From an uncultured Oscillospiraceae bacterium (lineage in GTDB: Bacteria > Bacillota > Clostridia > Oscillospirales > Acutalibacteraceae), in contig USBP01000018.1 of NCBI GenBank assembly GCA_900552985.1, forward strand, positions 1 to 11,998: a DNA stretch of 11,998 bases, in the 5' to 3' direction. The first letter of the stretch is position 1; each line of letters begins with the position of its first letter. The notes beneath the pieces were generated by a model. The model did no database searches, was not told the DNA's origin, and saw only the letters and a list, made by a program, of their open reading frames with translations. The position numbers and the translations under genes are program-made. This document shows positions 5,503 to 11,998 of this stretch, one piece after another.

Positions 5503-6435
5503 ATGGAAATAAAGCGCACAGCCATCATTGGCATGGGCGCAGTTGGCACTGTCTATGCCAAACGCCTTTATGACCGCTATGGCGATCAATTTTTTACCAT
5601 TGCACAGGGGGCTCGCGCACAGCGGCTCCTCACGCACGGCGCCACACTGGATGGGGAAGTCTTTTTCCCCCGCGTTTGCGAGCCTGGGCCGGAGGCCAAC
5701 CCGGCAGATCTCCTTTTGATTTGCGTCAAAAATTATCAGCTAAACGAAGCGATTGAAGACATTCGCCCCTTTGTAGGGGAGAAAACCGTGCTGCTCCCGC
5801 TCCTAAACGGCGTAACAGCCACAGCCCGTCTGCGGGCCTCCTTCCCGGGATCGCTCGTACTATGCGGCCTGGCCATGGCGCTGGATGCTGTGCGCGGCAA
5901 AAAGGGCGTGCTTCACTCCTCAGATGGCGAAATCCATCTTGGCATGGAGGATACCGGGCGCTTCCTCCCAGAGGTGACGGCTGTGGAGGAATTTCTGCGC
6001 AGCGCAGGCCTGCGCCCTCGTGTTTTTGCGCATATGCTGCCGGCCGTTTGGAAAAAATGGATGCTCAACGTCGGCCTCAACCAGGTATCCGCCCTGACTG
6101 GGGCCACATATGGAGATTTCACCCGCATACCAGAGGCGATGGCGCTGGCGGAAAGCGCCATGCGCGAGGTTCTGCATCTGGCTCAGGCAGCCGGTATCGC
6201 ATTGACCGAGGCGGATATTGAGGCGATCCCTCCCGTGGTGGCAACCATGCTGCCTTCGGGTAAAACCTCCATGCTTCAGGATATCGAGGCGGGCCGTCCT
6301 ACGGAGGTAGAATCCTTCGCCGGGGAGGTGCTCCGGATCGGGCGGCAATACGGCGTGAGCACACCGGTCAATCAGCTGCTCTACCATCTGCTCCACGTGA
6401 AGGAGCAAACCGGCCTGCACCGACAAATCCGGTGA
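5503..6435 (+). CDS. 2-dehydropantoate 2-reductase (ketopantoate reductase) family protein
   Basis: 310 residues, full length for the ApbA/PanE family. These NADPH-dependent enzymes reduce 2-oxo acids; the classical reaction is ketopantoate to pantoate in vitamin B5/CoA synthesis. The N-terminal Rossmann domain shows GMGAVG (10-15) and the LLICVKNYQ strand (71-79). N102 (LLNGV) matches the family active-site Asn. The C-terminal helical domain shows the W-K-K motif with catalytic Lys at 185, N189 and N193 (LNVGLNQVSALTG), and the SMLQD-EAGR-TEVE segment (256-270) containing the substrate-binding Ser and Glu. The ATG at 5503 is chosen because AGGAGGGG ends seven bases before it; the upstream ATG at 5473 overlaps the predicted transcription start and lacks a ribosome site. 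No panB, panC or panD is nearby and a carrier gene diverges from it, so another 2-oxo acid is possible. I therefore withhold the panE name. Confidence 0.9.
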   Translation: MEIKRTAIIGMGAVGTVYAKRLYDRYGDQFFTIAQGARAQRLLTHGATLDGEVFFPRVCEPGPEANPADLLLICVKNYQLNEAIEDIRPFVGEKTVLLPLLNGVTATARLRASFPGSLVLCGLAMALDAVRGKKGVLHSSDGEIHLGMEDTGRFLPEVTAVEEFLRSAGLRPRVFAHMLPAVWKKWMLNVGLNQVSALTGATYGDFTRIPEAMALAESAMREVLHLAQAAGIALTEADIEAIPPVVATMLPSGKTSMLQDIEAGRPTEVESFAGEVLRIGRQYGVSTPVNQLLYHLLHVKEQTGLHRQIR

Positions 6436-6457
6436 GCCGCCAAATATACATCTAAAA

Positions 6458-6493
6458 AGCGGGCCTTCTTCCACTTGGGAAGGGGAGCCCGCT
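6458..6493 (-). terminator. Intrinsic terminator of the sugar symporter gene (possibly bidirectional)
   Basis: AGCGGGC (6458-6464) pairs with GCCCGCT (6487-6493), and an inner CTTC/GAAG-type stem extends the hairpin. On the minus strand it ends in TTTTTAGAT, a good U-tract, about 50 bp past the symporter stop. In the plus direction TCTCTTAT follows, a weaker tract that could also end the converging reductase transcript. Confidence 0.8.
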
Positions 6494-6540
6494 CTCTTAT
6501 ATCCAATCCCTTCACAGGCGCGCACTGACGCGCCATGCGG

Positions 6541-8043
6541 TCAGGGTTCTATTGCATCCTCCTTTGCCCGCTCCTCCTGCTCATGGCGCTGGATGAGCTC
6601 CTGCTCGACCTGCGCTTTCTGCTGCTTGGAATAGCGGATACACAGGAAGGGGATGAGATACAGCAGCGAGCCAAGCGCCGGCAGCAGCATAAACAGCGGC
6701 CACTGGGCTTTGAAATACTGGGGAGAGACCTTCCTGAGCTGATCAACGGTGAGCTCACCGTCAAAACGCAGGTAATCGAGCACCCTGCCGCAGAAATAAA
6801 GCTTAATGGAATCCAACAGCTTATTCGTTAAATTCTGCATGGAGAAGCTAATGCCCTCCGTCCGTTTCCCTGTCTTCCACTCCACATAGTCAACGGAGTC
6901 ACACAGAATGCTGCGCTGCGCGATGCCCACCATGTTGTTGGGGATCGCTCCAATGCTCATAAAGGCCATCACGGCAGCCATCTGGCCGAGCGTCTGGTAT
7001 CCGATGAAAAAGGCAATGCAGCGAGTAACAATGTTGGTCACCTTTGCCAAAATAATCACATTGCGCATGCCGCCCAGCTTCTCCGCCACCTTGGTGGCGA
7101 AAAACATGCTCAGCGCGCCAAAAATGTTGATGAGAAGGCCGTAGAGGAACTGCGCCGTTTGCCCATTGATCTCTATAGAGCCGATCTGGTAGGAGGTGCA
7201 GTATTCAAAAAAATAAATCTGTGGGATCGCGCCGTCAAAAAAGCTGACAACCTGTGCGAGCAAAAGCAGAATCAAAATTTTGTTATGCCGCAAATCCGCA
7301 AGATCCTGCCAAAAGGATTGCAGCCGCTTTTCTTTCACGTATTCCACACGCTCTTTTGTTTTTGCCGCAAGGCTGGAGAGCAGTTCTCCGCCAAAGCCAA
7401 ATACAAGGCCATAGCATAAAAACTGCGTGCTTAGGCTAATTCCTTCCTTTTCCCCGATGCCCATCAGAAGGGAAATAATCCCCACAATACCACCGCCGGC
7501 GCCTACGCCGATATTCAGCCATTGGGAAACCCTGCCGCGCTCCTCAGAGTGCGGCGAAATGAGGGACATCGTACCCCACAGCGCCGTATCCTGAAAGGAA
7601 TAGGTCAAATCCCAAACCAGATAGATGCAGAGGAACACAGCGATAGAGCCGGTTTCGCCCAAGCCGAAATTGCAAAACAGCAGAGCGGATAGAATGCCGA
7701 TCACAATGGGCAGCTTGCCAAGAAACGGGTGCAGCTTCTGCCCGGGCTTGTAATTGCGCCGGTCGATAATCACGCCCACAATCGGATCGTTGACAGCATC
7801 CCACACCCGCGAAAGGGAGGTAATCGCCCCCACATGGTCAGGGCGCATATGCAGTACATTGGTGCAGAAGTAAAAAATCCACTGATTGACAATCCCATAG
7901 GTAGCGTTTTGCCCTGCCAGAGCGGCGGAATAGGCAAACAGCTCCCGGTTGGGGACATAACCCTCCTTCGCCTCTTTGTTGAAAAAGAAGCGCAGCGGGT
8001 TGGGAATACGTTTTGGGCGGCCGCTTTTTTCCTCTGGATCCAT
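6541..8043 (-). CDS. GPH-family (MelB-like) sugar:cation symporter, MFS
   Basis: 500 residues with about twelve membrane helices. It belongs to the glycoside-pentoside-hexuronide:cation symporter family of the major facilitator fold, which imports glycosides, pentoses or hexuronides with Na+ or H+. Diagnostic segments are WDAVNDPIVGVIIDR (81-95), containing the Asp pair that in MelB takes part in cation binding, HPFLGK (105-110), and the loop CDSVDYVEWKTGKRTEGISFS (381-401), a hallmark of the family. A charged, probably helical tail (about 473-500, rich in Q, E, K and R) follows the last helix; regulatory tails occur in some relatives, but this one is too short to be an EIIA domain. The ATG at 8043 has AGGAGG at ideal spacing; a 20-codon extension upstream covers the promoter and is rejected. 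No glycosidase or sugar kinase is adjacent, so the sugar cannot be inferred. It is a single-gene unit. Confidence 0.93.
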   Translation of the reverse strand: MDPEEKSGRPKRIPNPLRFFFNKEAKEGYVPNRELFAYSAALAGQNATYGIVNQWIFYFCTNVLHMRPDHVGAITSLSRVWDAVNDPIVGVIIDRRNYKPGQKLHPFLGKLPIVIGILSALLFCNFGLGETGSIAVFLCIYLVWDLTYSFQDTALWGTMSLISPHSEERGRVSQWLNIGVGAGGGIVGIISLLMGIGEKEGISLSTQFLCYGLVFGFGGELLSSLAAKTKERVEYVKEKRLQSFWQDLADLRHNKILILLLLAQVVSFFDGAIPQIYFFEYCTSYQIGSIEINGQTAQFLYGLLINIFGALSMFFATKVAEKLGGMRNVIILAKVTNIVTRCIAFFIGYQTLGQMAAVMAFMSIGAIPNNMVGIAQRSILCDSVDYVEWKTGKRTEGISFSMQNLTNKLLDSIKLYFCGRVLDYLRFDGELTVDQLRKVSPQYFKAQWPLFMLLPALGSLLYLIPFLCIRYSKQQKAQVEQELIQRHEQEERAKEDAIEP

Positions 8044-8074
8044 GGGGATTCCTCCTTTGGCTTTTATATAGATC

Positions 8075-8103
8075 ATTTTACTATAAATTCTGTTTCTTTT
8101 CAA
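8075..8103 (-). promoter_or_regulatory. Probable sigma-A promoter of the sugar symporter gene
   Basis: Minus-strand TTGAAA (8098-8103) and TAAAAT (8075-8080) are spaced by 17 bases in AT-rich DNA, just after the yebC terminator. The predicted start near 8068 gives a leader of about 25 bases holding only the ribosome binding site. Confidence 0.7.
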
Positions 8104-8126
8104 TTCTTATTGTCTATGAAATGCAA

Positions 8127-8162
8127 AAGGAGAGGCTTCTCCTTTCAGAGAAGACTCTCCTT
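8127..8162 (-). terminator. Intrinsic terminator of yebC
   Basis: A long hairpin: 8127-8141 pairs with 8148-8162 (15 positions, one G-A mismatch) around the loop CTTTCA. On the minus strand the stem leads into TTTTGCATTTC. It lies 19 bp past the yebC stop and just upstream of the symporter promoter, so the two genes are separate units. Confidence 0.8.
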
Positions 8163-8180
8163 ACAAGTCCTCACATCAGC

Positions 8181-8918
8181 TTATTCTGCGTCGTCAGCAT
8201 TTTCCCAATTGTGCCAAACGTTTTGCACATCATCGTTCTCTTCAAACATCTCCAGCATTTTGGCCATATTTTTGACGTCATCCGGATTGCTTAAACGCGT
8301 ATAGGTTGTGGGCACATATTCCACCTCAGCCGATACAAACGTATAGCCCTTAGCTTCCAGATCGTCGCACACGCCGGTGAAATCGTTGGGATCGGTGCGG
8401 ATGTCAAAAACGTCTTCATCCGTCAAAAAGTCCACCGCGCCGGCCTCCAGCGCATCCTCCATGACCTTTTCCTCATCCAGGCCCTCCATCTCAATGGCGA
8501 TCACGCCCTGGCGGTTGAAAAGGAAGCCGACGCTGCCTGTCTGCCCCATATTTCCACCGTATTTATCGAAATAGTGGCGCATGTCGGCGGCCGTGCGGTT
8601 GCGGTTATCCGTCAGCGTCTCTACAATCACCGCGACGCCGCAGGGGCCATAGCCCTCATAAACGATTTCCTCATAGTTATCCGCTCCGCCCTCTCCGGCG
8701 GCCTTTTTGATGATACGGTCGATATTATCATTCGGCACATTGTTGGCCTTTGCCTTGGCAATCACATCCCGCAGCTTGGAGTTGGAGGCCGGGTCCGGGC
8801 CGCCTGCGCGCACCGCCACGCCGATCTCGCGGCCGATCTTGGTGAAAATTTTGGCGCGCTGGCCGTCTGTTTTTTCTTTTTTGCGTTTAATTGTGCTCCA
8901 TTTGGAATGACCTGACAT
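8181..8918 (-). CDS. yebC: YebC/PmpR/TACO1-family translation or regulatory factor
   Basis: 245 residues, full length for the family. The N-terminus MSGHSKWSTIKRKKEKTDGQRAKIFTKIGREI is the diagnostic YebC start. EEIVYEGYGPCGVAVIVETLTDNRNRT and the KYGGNMGQTGSVGFLFNRQGV block are the conserved middle domain. The protein is cytoplasmic and has the three-domain YebC fold. Members were first described as DNA-binding regulators (PmpR in Pseudomonas); the mitochondrial relative TACO1 and later bacterial work point to ribosome association and relief of stalling at proline-rich sequences. Sequence alone does not decide between these roles. The ATG at 8918 has GGAGGG seven bases upstream. It has its own promoter (8955-8983) and terminator (8127-8162), and no RuvABC genes are next to it, unlike in many proteobacteria. 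Confidence 0.95.
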   Translation of the reverse strand: MSGHSKWSTIKRKKEKTDGQRAKIFTKIGREIGVAVRAGGPDPASNSKLRDVIAKAKANNVPNDNIDRIIKKAAGEGGADNYEEIVYEGYGPCGVAVIVETLTDNRNRTAADMRHYFDKYGGNMGQTGSVGFLFNRQGVIAIEMEGLDEEKVMEDALEAGAVDFLTDEDVFDIRTDPNDFTGVCDDLEAKGYTFVSAEVEYVPTTYTRLSNPDDVKNMAKMLEMFEENDDVQNVWHNWENADDAE

Positions 8919-8954
8919 AATAAACCCTCCAGTGACTGTATCTCAAAACACTTT

Positions 8955-8983
8955 ATTTTATCACGGGATTGAAAAAAAAACAA
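8955..8983 (-). promoter_or_regulatory. Probable sigma-A promoter of yebC
   Basis: Minus-strand TTGTTT (8978-8983) and TAAAAT (8955-8960) with a 17-base spacer. The -35 box overlaps a run of nine T. Predicted initiation is near 8948, about 30 bases before the ATG at 8918. The rest of the 172-bp gap to the upstream regulator gene holds the terminator at 9049-9073 and nothing else I can name. Confidence 0.6.
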
Positions 8984-9048
8984 GCCCTGTGCCGTATAAA
9001 CCTAATGTCCTTCCCAGCCTCCACGTGCCGGATCCTATCCCGCAAAAA

Positions 9049-9073
9049 GGCTGCGGAATACCCTTCCACAGCC
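9049..9073 (-). terminator. Intrinsic terminator of the XRE regulator gene
   Basis: The stem 9049-9058 with 9064-9073 (GGCTG-GGAA type, 10 positions) has a five-base loop. The only imperfect position becomes a G-U pair in minus-strand RNA, so the hairpin is fully paired there. It runs into TTTTTGCG and lies 17 bp after the regulator stop. Confidence 0.85.
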
Positions 9074-9090
9074 CTTTCAGCAATGCTATC

Positions 9091-9426
9091 TTATTTTTGC
9101 TGGCGGTAGGACCACTCCTGCTCAAAACGGAGCGCGCCCTCCACACTGCGCCGCCCCCGTTCATCCAGGGAACGGTATTGCCGGATCAGCTCGATCTCCT
9201 TGGGCGTGAAGGCGCCTGCTGGGGCGGGGTTATCTGTGCGCTCCAGCAGATAATCCGTGCTGACGCCGTAATATTCCGCCAGCGCACACAGCGTTTCGTT
9301 GCTCATCTGCCGCCTGGCGCTTTCATACAACGTGTAGGTGGAGCGGGAAATATTCAGATAATCCGCAATCTCCTTCTGTGTTTTCCCCTCGCGGAGCCTC
9401 AGCTCGCGCACTCTGCGGTCAGGCAA
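9091..9426 (-). CDS. XRE-family (Cro/CI-type HTH) transcriptional regulator
   Basis: 111 residues from a TTG start. An N-terminal helix-turn-helix of the XRE family covers about residues 5-60: RVRELRLREGKTQKEIADYLNISRSTYTLYESARRQMSNETLCALAEYYGVSTDYLLER, in which KTQKEIADYLNISRSTYTLYE is the HTH and the STDYLLER ending is typical. The remaining 50 residues are a short charged helical tail (ELIRQYRSLDERGRRSVEGALRFE) that probably dimerises. Start choice: TTG at 9426 has GGAGGG six bases upstream. The alternative TTG at 9447 would put that site inside the coding sequence and adds only low-complexity residues. Such short regulators commonly repress their own promoter; an inverted repeat over the predicted promoter (9460-9498) fits this. 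No adjacent target gene (toxin, phage, transporter) is seen, so its regulon is unknown. Confidence 0.88.
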   Translation of the reverse strand: MPDRRVRELRLREGKTQKEIADYLNISRSTYTLYESARRQMSNETLCALAEYYGVSTDYLLERTDNPAPAGAFTPKEIELIRQYRSLDERGRRSVEGALRFEQEWSYRQQK

Positions 9427-9459
9427 GCCGTTCCCTCCTGAAGCCAAAAATACGTCTCT

Positions 9460-9498
9460 TTTGTTTTAAGCATATCATTTGCTCATGCGGAAAACAAA
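9460..9498 (-). promoter_or_regulatory. Promoter and candidate operator of the XRE regulator gene
   Basis: Minus-strand TTGTTT (9492-9497) and TATGCT (9469-9474) are 17 bases apart. TTTGTTTT (9460-9467) and its exact reverse complement AAAACAAA (9491-9498) flank the -10 with centres 31 bp apart, about three helix turns. One arm overlaps the -35 box, as expected for an autorepressor site. Further upstream, AGTTTCAA occurs twice (9502-9509 and 9544-9551), 42 bp apart; its complement TTGAAACT could be alternative -35 boxes or extra binding sites. Confidence 0.4.
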
Positions 9499-9572
9499 TT
9501 TAGTTTCAAAAAGCATCTTTTATTAAATATATAATTATCATAAAGTTTCAATTTGCAACTTAAAAGAAAAAA

Positions 9573-9601
9573 CGCAGTTCAGAAGGTCATTCTGAACCGC
9601 G
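9573..9601 (-). terminator. Intrinsic terminator of the glmS-cofE-like unit
   Basis: A 12-position stem (9573-9584 with 9590-9601, core GTTCAGAA/TTCTGAAC) around GGTCA; the one mismatch on the plus strand is a G-U pair in minus-strand RNA. It is followed by TTTTTTCTTTT and lies 26 bp after the stop of the gene at 9628. Confidence 0.92.
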
Positions 9602-9627
9602 ATTCTGATAAAAATGAATAAGCTGCC

Positions 9628-10335
9628 TCAAGAAATTTTACGAACAATCGCAATCGGCGTTTGCTGCGAGGCCTGGCCGAGCGGATTATCCCGAAAAATT
9701 TCCTTGCACAGCGCAACGTCTACATCCGGCGAGGATACGCCCAGAATTTCCCGCCCAATATCGTTTGCATCCATGACGACCACGGCTTTGCAGCCGGTGT
9801 GTTCCCGGAGTGTCGCCGCCACCTTGTCGGGATCCTTGGGTGCAAGCTTTGCATAATGGTTATAGGGCGGCAGCGTATAGTCGCACGGCCCGTCGATAGC
9901 GCGCCCCGCGTCCCCTACGATTTTATAAAAAACCCCACGTTTGCCGAACGGCTTCGTGACGGCCGAACAGAATGCGGCAAACAAAATTTTCGGAACCCCA
10001 ATATCCCGAATAGCGAGCTCCATCGTCCATGGGCTTCCCAATCCGATCCCATAGGGGGATTTATAAACAAATTTACACAGGAGGTTGGCAAGAGGGGAAA
10101 CCTTGATTTCATCAATATCAAAGGCACGGCCCTGGCTGATGGCAATAATTTTTTCGCTGATAAAAATCATATCGTCCGGTTGCAGATAGGGTTTGACATA
10201 TTGATCCATAAGATCGGTCAGGCTGTCCCCCGCCATAACCACATGTGTCTTGACCGGATACCGCAGGTAGTTCCCCGCGCTGGTTTCGATCTCCAGATTC
10301 TTCTTTTCATTTGGTTTCAGTGCGCTCATATCCAT
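9628..10335 (-). CDS. F420-0:gamma-glutamyl ligase (CofE-like) family protein
   Basis: 235 residues that match the F420_ligase (CofE) fold family. In archaea and actinobacteria CofE adds gamma-linked glutamates to coenzyme F420-0 using GTP. Recognisable segments are HVVMAGDSLTDLMDQYVKPYL (31-51), DDMIFISEKIIAISQGR (54-70, the family SEK-A-QGR motif), GDAGRAIDGP (141-150) and VVVMDANDIGREILG (185-199), the DAND stretch being a conserved acidic site that probably binds metal. Clostridia generally lack F420, and related proteins there have no settled role; another amide or peptide ligation is possible. The ATG at 10335 follows GGGGG at 10 bases; a second ATG two codons later is possible. It starts 36 bp after the glmS stop with no terminator between, and a strong terminator follows it, so it is probably the last gene of a glmS operon. 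Confidence 0.82.
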   Translation of the reverse strand: MDMSALKPNEKKNLEIETSAGNYLRYPVKTHVVMAGDSLTDLMDQYVKPYLQPDDMIFISEKIIAISQGRAFDIDEIKVSPLANLLCKFVYKSPYGIGLGSPWTMELAIRDIGVPKILFAAFCSAVTKPFGKRGVFYKIVGDAGRAIDGPCDYTLPPYNHYAKLAPKDPDKVAATLREHTGCKAVVVMDANDIGREILGVSSPDVDVALCKEIFRDNPLGQASQQTPIAIVRKIS

Positions 10336-10371
10336 TGGCTTTGAACCCCCGTTGCGTTTGATACTCCTATT

Positions 10372-11998
10372 TTATTCCACCGTAACGCTTTTTGCAAGGT
10401 TTCTCGGCTTATCAATATCACAGCCGCGCGCTTTGGCCGCATAATAGCCCAGGATCTGCATTGGAACCACCTCGACCGACGGCATAAACAGAGGGTGCGT
10501 TTTGGGAACGTAAAACACATGATCCGCCTGCTGGGCGGCAGCCTCATTGCCCTGCTGCGTCACGCAAAGCACCTGCGCGCCGCGTGCCTTAACCTCCCGG
10601 ATGTTGCTCACCGTTTTATCAAACAACCGTTCGCAGCAGGCCAGCGCAGCGACAAACGTGCCGGGTTCAATCAATGAAATCGTGCCGTGCTTCAGCTCGC
10701 CCGCAGCATAGGCCTCAGAATGGATATAGCTGATTTCCTTGAGTTTCAGAGAAGCCTCCAGCGCTACCGCATAGTCAAGATTGCGGCCGATGAAATAGGC
10801 GTGATGGAGATAACAGAGCCGCTGCGCAAACTGCCCGATCTGCGGCGCCTGATCGAGCGCCCGCTGAATTTGATCCGGCAGGGCAATCAATGCGTTGAGG
10901 GCATGGCGCAGTTCCAGCGCATCCACACGCCCAAGGGCCTCCGCGATATAATAGGCCAGAAGATAGATCAGTGTCAGCTGGGTACTGTAGGCTTTGGTGG
11001 TCGCAACGGAAATCTCCGGCCCCGCCCAGGTATAGAGCACATCGTCGCTTTCATTTGCGATCGTGCTGCCGACAACATTGACAATGGAAAGCACGCGGGC
11101 CCCATGCCGTTTTGCTTCGCGCAGCGCGGCAAGGGTATCCGCCGTTTCGCCGCTCTGGCTGATAATCAGCACCAGCGAGCGCTCATTCACCAATGGCATC
11201 CGATAGCGGAACTCTGAGGCGATATCCACCTCCACCGGGATACGCGCCACCTCCTCGATGACATATTTACCGACAACGCCCACATGATAGGCCGAGCCGC
11301 ACGCCAAAATAAAAATGCGCTCGAAAGACCGCAGCTCTTCGCCAGTCAGGGAGATGCCATCCAGAATAATCCGCCCATCATTGCCGATGCGCGGAGAGAT
11401 CGTGGCGCTGACCGCCTGCGGCTGCTCCATAATCTCTTTGAGCATAAAGTGCTCATAGCCGCCCTTTTCCGCTGCGGCCACGCTCCAGGTGATCGTTTTT
11501 ACCTGCTTTTCAATCCGGCGGCCTTCCCCGTCATATACCGTAACATCATCCCGGCGAAGCAAGGCAATTTCTCCGTCGTCCAGCTGATAGATCCGGCGCG
11601 TATAGGGGAGGATCGCGGTGATGTCGGAGGCAATAAAATTTCCTCCGTCGCTGAGTGCAACGATCAAAGGGCTCGCCCGCCTCACACAGGCGATTTCATC
11701 CGGATGCTCCTGGCTGAGGATTCCGAGCGCATAAGAGCCCTCCAGCTGGGAGACCGTCTTACGGATCGTCTCCAGCAGGTCTCCCGTATCATTTTGCTCC
11801 AGCAGATGCGCAATTACCTCCGTATCGGTCTCGGAAGAAAATACACAGCCCTGCTGCTGCAGCTTTGCCTTAAGCACAGCATAATTTTCAATAATCCCAT
11901 TGTGCACGATCGCAAATTTTCCACTGCTGCTGCGGTGCGGATGGGAATTCGCGTCGGAAGGCTCGCCGTGCGTCGCCCATCTGGTATGGCCGATTCCG
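10372..11998 (-). CDS. glmS: Glutamine--fructose-6-phosphate aminotransferase (GlmS), 5' end missing
   Basis: Partial: 541 residues are in the window and roughly 60-70 N-terminal residues, including the catalytic Cys1, lie beyond base 11998. GlmS makes glucosamine-6-phosphate from fructose-6-phosphate and glutamine, the first step towards UDP-GlcNAc for peptidoglycan. The glutaminase domain continues from GIGHTRWATHGEP at the edge through HNGIIENY and the TDTEVIAHLL motif. Two SIS sugar-isomerase domains follow, with ILACGSAYH and SQSGETADT in the first and HSEAYAAGELKHGTISLIEPG in the second. The C-terminus is the invariant LAKSVTVE, carrying the catalytic lysine. No frameshift or missing key residue is seen in the visible part. 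In many Firmicutes the leader carries the glmS ribozyme; that region is outside the window, so this cannot be judged. It is followed closely by the CofE-like gene. Confidence 0.97.
   Translation of the reverse strand, partial: GIGHTRWATHGEPSDANSHPHRSSSGKFAIVHNGIIENYAVLKAKLQQQGCVFSSETDTEVIAHLLEQNDTGDLLETIRKTVSQLEGSYALGILSQEHPDEIACVRRASPLIVALSDGGNFIASDITAILPYTRRIYQLDDGEIALLRRDDVTVYDGEGRRIEKQVKTITWSVAAAEKGGYEHFMLKEIMEQPQAVSATISPRIGNDGRIILDGISLTGEELRSFERIFILACGSAYHVGVVGKYVIEEVARIPVEVDIASEFRYRMPLVNERSLVLIISQSGETADTLAALREAKRHGARVLSIVNVVGSTIANESDDVLYTWAGPEISVATTKAYSTQLTLIYLLAYYIAEALGRVDALELRHALNALIALPDQIQRALDQAPQIGQFAQRLCYLHHAYFIGRNLDYAVALEASLKLKEISYIHSEAYAAGELKHGTISLIEPGTFVAALACCERLFDKTVSNIREVKARGAQVLCVTQQGNEAAAQQADHVFYVPKTHPLFMPSVEVVPMQILGYYAAKARGCDIDKPRNLAKSVTVE

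Noticed and set aside
9091..9426. The XRE protein as an antitoxin or phage repressor
   Set aside because: No toxin, integrase or phage gene adjoins it; both flanks are housekeeping-type units with their own terminators.

Overview
The window reads as a spore-forming, Gram-positive Clostridia chromosome segment. The evidence is a SpoVAD fragment, strong AGGAGG-type ribosome binding sites, GC-rich genes separated by AT-rich promoter regions, and many intrinsic terminators. The intergenic element at 738-1005 resembles repeats I associate with Oscillospirales/Ruminococcaceae, but this is recollection and the order is not proven. Most genes lie on the minus strand. Only the spoVA end and a ketopantoate reductase-type gene lie on the plus strand.

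Layout: (1) 1-737, plus strand: the C-terminal half of spoVAD followed by a tightly coupled 63-codon small membrane protein gene. (2) 738-1090: a convergent intergenic region with a repeat-rich, foldable element and a strong terminator facing the minus strand. (3) 1091-3746, minus: two tandem paralogous M28 metallopeptidases. Each carries transmembrane hairpins, one of them inserted between metal-ligand motifs. They probably share one promoter at 3789-3817, with a GC-rich structured spacer between them. (4) 3971-5280, minus: an AEC-family carrier followed by a Dabb-domain protein. A ketopantoate reductase-type dehydrogenase (5503-6435, plus) diverges from them. (5) 6541-8043, minus: a GPH/MelB-type sugar symporter with its own promoter and terminator. 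(6) 8181-8918, minus: the translation/regulatory factor YebC, also a single-gene unit. (7) 9091-9426, minus: a small XRE-family repressor with a TTG start and a likely operator. (8) 9628-11998, minus: glmS (5' end outside the window) followed 36 bp later by a CofE/F420-0 gamma-glutamyl ligase-like gene.

Most of this is ordinary core and metabolic genome, arranged as short units each ended by a clear hairpin plus U-tract. The parts that stand out are the pair of membrane-embedded M28 peptidases whose catalytic parts are predicted to face the cytoplasm, the repeat-like element at 738-1005, the small protein coupled to spoVAD, and the pairing of glmS with an F420-ligase-fold protein. I found no CRISPR array, tRNA, rRNA, insertion sequence, phage gene or recognisable defence system.
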